64,000 nucleotides of DNA from Paraburkholderia sp. BL23I1N1 (GTDB taxonomy: Bacteria; Pseudomonadota; Gammaproteobacteria; Burkholderiales; Burkholderiaceae): the NCBI RefSeq assembly GCF_003610295.1, contig NZ_RAPV01000001.1, positions 2,232,001-2,296,000 of the forward strand, read 5' to 3'. Position numbers and translations under genes: made by a program. Of the stretch, positions 60,984 to 64,000 are shown piece by piece (positions within the stretch are counted from its first letter, which is position 1; each line of letters begins with the position of its first letter). The notes beneath the pieces were generated by a model. It was given only the letters and a program-made list of their open reading frames with translations. It did not search any database and was not told the DNA's origin.

Positions 60984-62207
60984 TCAGATCCCCCTGGGCA
61001 AAGCCCGCAGCAGGGCAACCCGGTCGTCGAAGGCGTCATTCCAGACACCCGCCAATCGATCCTCGAACACGGCGCGCGCATACCGGGACGGCATGGCCGA
61101 TGTCTTGGACCAGCCAAAGAATGTCCGTAGCTTCTGGAGGGCTTCATCCATCGCATCGCCGTGCTCCAGCAACTGATGGAGCCGGACTACGGCAGATGTG
61201 TGGCGCAGATCGTGCGGCGTAACTGCATCCTTGCCAGTCCGGTCTTTCAGCTCCGTTAGCATCTCGACCGGCAAACAACGCGTAATCTGTGCAAATACCT
61301 TTGTCAGTGTCTCCGTCGACAACGGAGCGCCGCCCTGGGAATTCAGCAGGAACGAGTGATCGGGGCGGCCCCGATAGTTTTCCACGTAGCTTTGCACAAT
61401 GCTTGCTGTCAGCTCACTGACGGGCACCTGGCGAATCGAGTGCACATTCTTGATGCTGGGCCTTGAATAGCGAGAGTCGAGGTCCGTGTCCTCGTATTCG
61501 TTTTCCTGCACATTGAGCCAGTGACGCGTCCGTTGTTGCTTGTGATCGTAGGCACTTTTGACGGCGTCGGCCGGAAGCAACAGAACTTCGCCGCGGCGCA
61601 AGCCCTGATGCAGCATCAGCACAAATGCGACGAAGACGCGCCAGCGTGTCCTGTCACGCCTGAACGGATTCTGTGGAGATTCCGGGTCAAGCATCGCATA
61701 CAGTGCTTCAACGACACTCGCTGGCAACGAGCGAACCGTCTCAACCGAATTATCCCGACGAACGTGAAGCTGGCTATAAAGCGCAGATAGCCTGTGCAGT
61801 CGCTGCTCGACGCGCTGAAGCCGATCATCAGGGGGCTCGCTCTTCGATAACCAGGTGACGACATCCGTCACAAAGCCAAACCCGGTTTGCCAGCGCTTTT
61901 CGTCGGCACCTGTTACCACCGGCTGATTTCGAATGGAAACAAACCACGATTCGAGAATCTGGGCCAGCACACCGTCGTCGAGCTCGGTCAGCGCGTTGTC
62001 CAGAGCATTCGTGCCGCGGAGATTATCTGCATGTTGATACAGATCCTCCAGATATCGCAGCTTCTTCGTATGCGTGGAATCCGCCAGTTGCGCGGCCGAC
62101 ATTGCCGACCAGACTGCGGTCCAAAACCGCGGTAGCCCGACATCGTCGACCAGCATCGGGCCACGAAGCGCCGCCGGAACCGCGGCACCGAACAATTGTT
62201 GAAACAC
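60984..62207 (-). CDS. Tyrosine recombinase, first of trio
   Basis: The 407-aa protein shows GLRRGEVLLLP (Arg), TPHDLRHTSAV (H-x-x-R) and WSKTSAMPSRYARAVFED (Tyr). It opens the three-gene run on the minus strand, all in tight coupling. With its partners it should move or integrate the element by site-specific recombination. The ATG at 62207 begins MFQQLFGAAVP. Confidence 0.88.
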   Translation of the reverse strand: MFQQLFGAAVPAALRGPMLVDDVGLPRFWTAVWSAMSAAQLADSTHTKKLRYLEDLYQHADNLRGTNALDNALTELDDGVLAQILESWFVSIRNQPVVTGADEKRWQTGFGFVTDVVTWLSKSEPPDDRLQRVEQRLHRLSALYSQLHVRRDNSVETVRSLPASVVEALYAMLDPESPQNPFRRDRTRWRVFVAFVLMLHQGLRRGEVLLLPADAVKSAYDHKQQRTRHWLNVQENEYEDTDLDSRYSRPSIKNVHSIRQVPVSELTASIVQSYVENYRGRPDHSFLLNSQGGAPLSTETLTKVFAQITRCLPVEMLTELKDRTGKDAVTPHDLRHTSAVVRLHQLLEHGDAMDEALQKLRTFFGWSKTSAMPSRYARAVFEDRLAGVWNDAFDDRVALLRALPRGI

Positions 62208-62465
62208 TGGGATCGCCCGTAAGAATACGCAACGGGCAAAGATACCATTAATGGGGTCAGCTGTTGCTCAGAAATCCAGTGAGAAGCTCGCTGCACGCAA
62301 CAGACCAAAACATACCAGTCCTGTTGATAATTTATCTTATGTCAAATTGAAGTTCTCTAACTTGCTCACCTCGGGCTACATTCGGTCGTCGAGCGCATCT
62401 ATTTGTAAGTTTTGTAACGTTTACGTTAGATTACGCGCCGCTTCCGATTTCCAGCAGGATTCCAG
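62208..62465. promoter_or_regulatory. Divergent region with palindrome TAACGT-TT-ACGTTA
   Basis: This AT-rich 258-bp gap separates the recombinase operon from the HTH gene. TAACGTTTACGTTA (62415-62428) is a 14-bp palindrome 38 bp before the HTH gene start and may be its operator. The second end of the trio element should lie here, but no inverted match to 55801 was found. Confidence 0.5.
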
Positions 62466-62996
62466 GTGTCTGCAGAACAACGGCATGGCTGCCTGCAAGA
62501 GCTTCTCGCCCTGACCAACGGTCTTTCAATCGCCGCAGTCGCCCGAACGTTGCGCTGTTGCTCGCGCACAATCCGCAACTACGTCGCCGGCCGTTCGCCA
62601 ATACCGTGGCATCGCATCGAAATGCTTCGCCTGCTCGCGCTTGAGACCTCCGCGACACAAGGCAATTCCAGCGGCGGTATGCCAGCCGACGAAACGCCTG
62701 TAGTGGCCAATATCGAACCCGATCCCGCGGTTCCGGACGTCCCGCCCGCTGAATTGCTCGCGTGGGTCGGCGTCCACGCCCCGCATTACCTTTCCAGCAG
62801 GCGCAGCTTCGCGCTATACGTACGCGGCTGGAACGTAGTCGACAAAATCCGTCGCGCCAAGCGTGAAGGCACGTTCGCGGCTGTGCTCGCGCGCTGGCGT
62901 ACGCTCGCAGTCGAGCTGCCGCGAATGTGGCGCTCAGGCCGGATGTTTGCGGGCATTGGCCCACCTGCGTACGTGCACGACAAAACAGCATCGTGA
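62466..62996 (+). CDS. Helix-turn-helix protein, hypothetical
   Basis: The 176-aa protein from GTG 62466 has an N-terminal helix-turn-helix (NGLSIAAVARTLRCCSRTIRNYVAGRSPIPWHRIEML). A Pro-rich linker and a C-terminal basic helical part (SSRRSFALYVRGWNVVDKIRRAKREGTFAAVLARWR) follow. It may regulate the divergent recombinase operon. No family assigned. Confidence 0.6.
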   Translation: MSAEQRHGCLQELLALTNGLSIAAVARTLRCCSRTIRNYVAGRSPIPWHRIEMLRLLALETSATQGNSSGGMPADETPVVANIEPDPAVPDVPPAELLAWVGVHAPHYLSSRRSFALYVRGWNVVDKIRRAKREGTFAAVLARWRTLAVELPRMWRSGRMFAGIGPPAYVHDKTAS

Positions 62997-63067
62997 CGGC
63001 TAACGGACGTATGGGCGGAAAAATGGGGCGTCTAGCGCCCCATGTAATCTGGATGGTTTGGGAACGG

Positions 63068-63394
63068 TCAGAAATCGAGCTGAGCCGCCGTGATGCCGAG
63101 CGCGATCGCGATCTTTTCGCGTGAAGCCTTGCGCAAGCGATCGCTGCCTTCCTGCTGTGCGTAGGCCGATTGACTGATGCCCATACGTGCAGCGACTTCA
63201 ACTTGCGTTAGGCCAAGATGCTCGCGCCAGGCGCGAACCGGCGTTGCACCGTCAACCGTCAGGCTCACGACTTCGTGCGGAATCAGGCCGCGTTCAGCAC
63301 TATGCTCGGCGACATACTCCGCGTACGGAATCACGACATAGGCGGGTTTGCCGTCCGGTCCGTTGATGACCTGAATGTTAGTACGTGCGTTCAT
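63068..63394 (-). CDS. XRE-family antitoxin (HigA-like)
   Basis: The 108-aa protein has a toxin-binding N-terminal part (MNARTNIQVINGPDGKPAYVVIPYAEYVAE) and a C-terminal XRE helix-turn-helix (REHLGLTQVEVAARMGISQSAYAQQEGSDRLRKASREKIAIALG). Its ATG overlaps the toxin stop by 17 nt, in the toxin-first order of higBA-type modules. Confidence 0.9.
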   Translation of the reverse strand: MNARTNIQVINGPDGKPAYVVIPYAEYVAEHSAERGLIPHEVVSLTVDGATPVRAWREHLGLTQVEVAARMGISQSAYAQQEGSDRLRKASREKIAIALGITAAQLDF

Positions 63395-63632
63395 TGCGTT
63401 TCCTCACTTCCTCAATCTCGACGACCTTGATAGCGCCGTCCCAGTTGAACAAGACCCGGTAATTGCCGACGCGGAGCCGGTAGCCGTATTCATGATCGGT
63501 CAGCGCTTTCACGCTCTGGCAATCTGGCATCGCGGCCAGAGTGCTCACGCCGTCACGAATCGCAACCTGATGCTGCCGGTCAAGCTTGCGCAATTGTTTC
63601 GCCGCTTTCTGGGTCCAGTTGATCGCGTTCGT
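63378..63632 (-). CDS. RelE/HigB-type toxin with probable ACG start
   Basis: The frame encodes TNAINWTQKAAKQLRKLDRQHQVAIRDGVSTLAAMPDCQSVKALTDHEYGYRLRVGNYRVLFNW..., a RelE-fold mRNA interferase of about 84 aa. Relatives start M-N-x-I-x-W; here the equivalent codon (63630-63632) is ACG, and the only standard start is an internal TTG at 63593 that would remove the first helix. So translation may start at ACG, or the toxin may be crippled by an ATG to ACG change. A consensus promoter lies directly upstream. Confidence 0.8.
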   Translation of the reverse strand, partial: TNAINWTQKAAKQLRKLDRQHQVAIRDGVSTLAAMPDCQSVKALTDHEYGYRLRVGNYRVLFNWDGAIKVVEIEEVRKRNERTY

Positions 63633-63638
63633 ACTTCT

Positions 63639-63667
63639 ATTATAAGAATAATATAAGTTTTTGCCAG
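63639..63667 (-). promoter_or_regulatory. Promoter of the toxin-antitoxin pair
   Basis: On the minus strand CTGGCA (63667-63662) and a perfect TATAAT (63644-63639) are 17 bp apart. The predicted transcript start falls at or just before the toxin start codon, leaving almost no leader. Confidence 0.75.
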
Positions 63668-63897
63668 CTCAACTTATTTTCCTTTGCCACGCCCTGCCCG
63701 CCTTCCGCAGATCTGCCTGCTGACTTGGGCGCTGATTCTACAGTTCGCCTGAAACACGCAGTGTCGCCAGCACCGCTTGTCCTTTTGTCAGGCTGGCCGG
63801 TCTGTCGCAGTTTCGAAGATCGCCAAAAAAGTGTGCTGCATGGGCGAATAATTTGTCCCCGTACCGACGAGCCTCCACCAGAGGTCGCGGCCGCCGG
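63657..63897. other. Intergenic region
   Basis: About 240 bp upstream of the toxin-antitoxin promoter. No gene, repeat or RNA structure supported. Confidence 0.3.
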
Positions 63898-64000
63898 TCA
63901 TGATCGCTGCATCATCCCGATCAAGCCGGAGAACGTCGATGCGTGGCTCAATCCAAATCCGTCCGAACTGGCTGCGCAATACGCCATTCTTGATGACCGC
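63898..64000 (+). pseudogene. SRAP (YedK-like) peptidase fragment, runs off the window
   Basis: The frame HDRCIIPIKPENVDAWLNPN and on (ELAAQYAILDDR) resembles the C-terminal part of SOS-response-associated peptidases, which bind abasic sites. The upstream part of the family, including the Cys2 active site, is not visible before 63898. It may be a remnant or the tail of a rearranged gene; the window ends before its stop. Confidence 0.5.

Overview
The window looks like a high-GC member of the Burkholderiaceae, most likely Paraburkholderia or a close relative. This rests on gene content and protein style: FabV-type enoyl reductase, several trimeric Burkholderia-type porins, MHS-family transporters, a KfrA-like protein and a large dispersed inverted repeat of a kind I associate with Burkholderia genomes. 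It was not tested by database search.

Region 1 (1-6.7 kb and 32.4-33.1 kb) is backbone: fabV, a long hairpin-forming repeat, a class A penicillin-binding protein, a frameshifted porin, a small lipoprotein, and a cupin gene next to a CMD/AhpD-type gene. The cupin gene is cut in two.

Region 2 (6677-32433) is what split it: a 25.76-kb compound transposon whose two inverted ends carry multiple sub-repeats and are bordered by a 6-bp direct repeat (CATAGT). Joining the two cupin halves across one copy of the repeat restores a continuous 143-aa frame. The left end holds an intact resolvase/DDE transposase/AAA ATPase operon; the right end holds only a deleted remnant of the same ATPase gene. Between them lies what reads as a complete picolinate (pyridine-2-carboxylate) pathway. 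Genes are present for a molybdenum hydroxylase (PicA: large, FAD and 2Fe-2S-CoxG fusion subunits) that would make 6-hydroxypicolinate; a four-component Rieske oxygenase (PicB) that would make 3,6-dihydroxypicolinate; a decarboxylase (PicC) that would make 2,5-dihydroxypyridine; then ring cleavage (PicD/NicX), deformylation (PicE/NicD), deamidation (PicF/NicF) and maleate isomerisation (PicG) to fumarate. A MarR regulator (PicR), two MHS transporters, two porins, a periplasmic binding protein and a truncated xdhC surround them. A near-palindrome TCAG-N4-CTGA occurs upstream of the ferredoxin gene, picC and the second transporter gene, and is probably the PicR operator.

Region 3 (33-47.6 kb) is a mosaic accessory zone: YciI-like proteins, a phage tail gpD fragment, a Tlde1-like L,D-transpeptidase toxin with its immunity gene, an IS1182-family element and a small MITE sharing its ends, a BrnT-BrnA frame fusion, an IS5-family element, an IS6-family fragment, a Phd/PIN toxin-antitoxin pair, and a tyrosine integrase divergent from a KfrA-like coiled-coil protein.

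Region 4 (47.7-53.7 kb) is an amino-acid catabolic locus: ornithine cyclodeaminase-family protein, L-asparaginase and D-amino-acid dehydrogenase-like genes in a row, a GlxA/AraC-type regulator, and a divergent, frameshifted LivK-type binding protein.

Region 5 (54-64 kb) has an OLD-nuclease remnant, a 1.2-kb gene-poor stretch, and a recombinase-in-trio/Tn554-like element: three overlapping tyrosine recombinases followed by two small genes. About 520 bp of its distal end is duplicated at 40.2-40.75 kb. A HigB/RelE-type toxin with a probable ACG start, its XRE antitoxin, and a partial SRAP-like frame close the window. No rRNA, tRNA or CRISPR array was seen.
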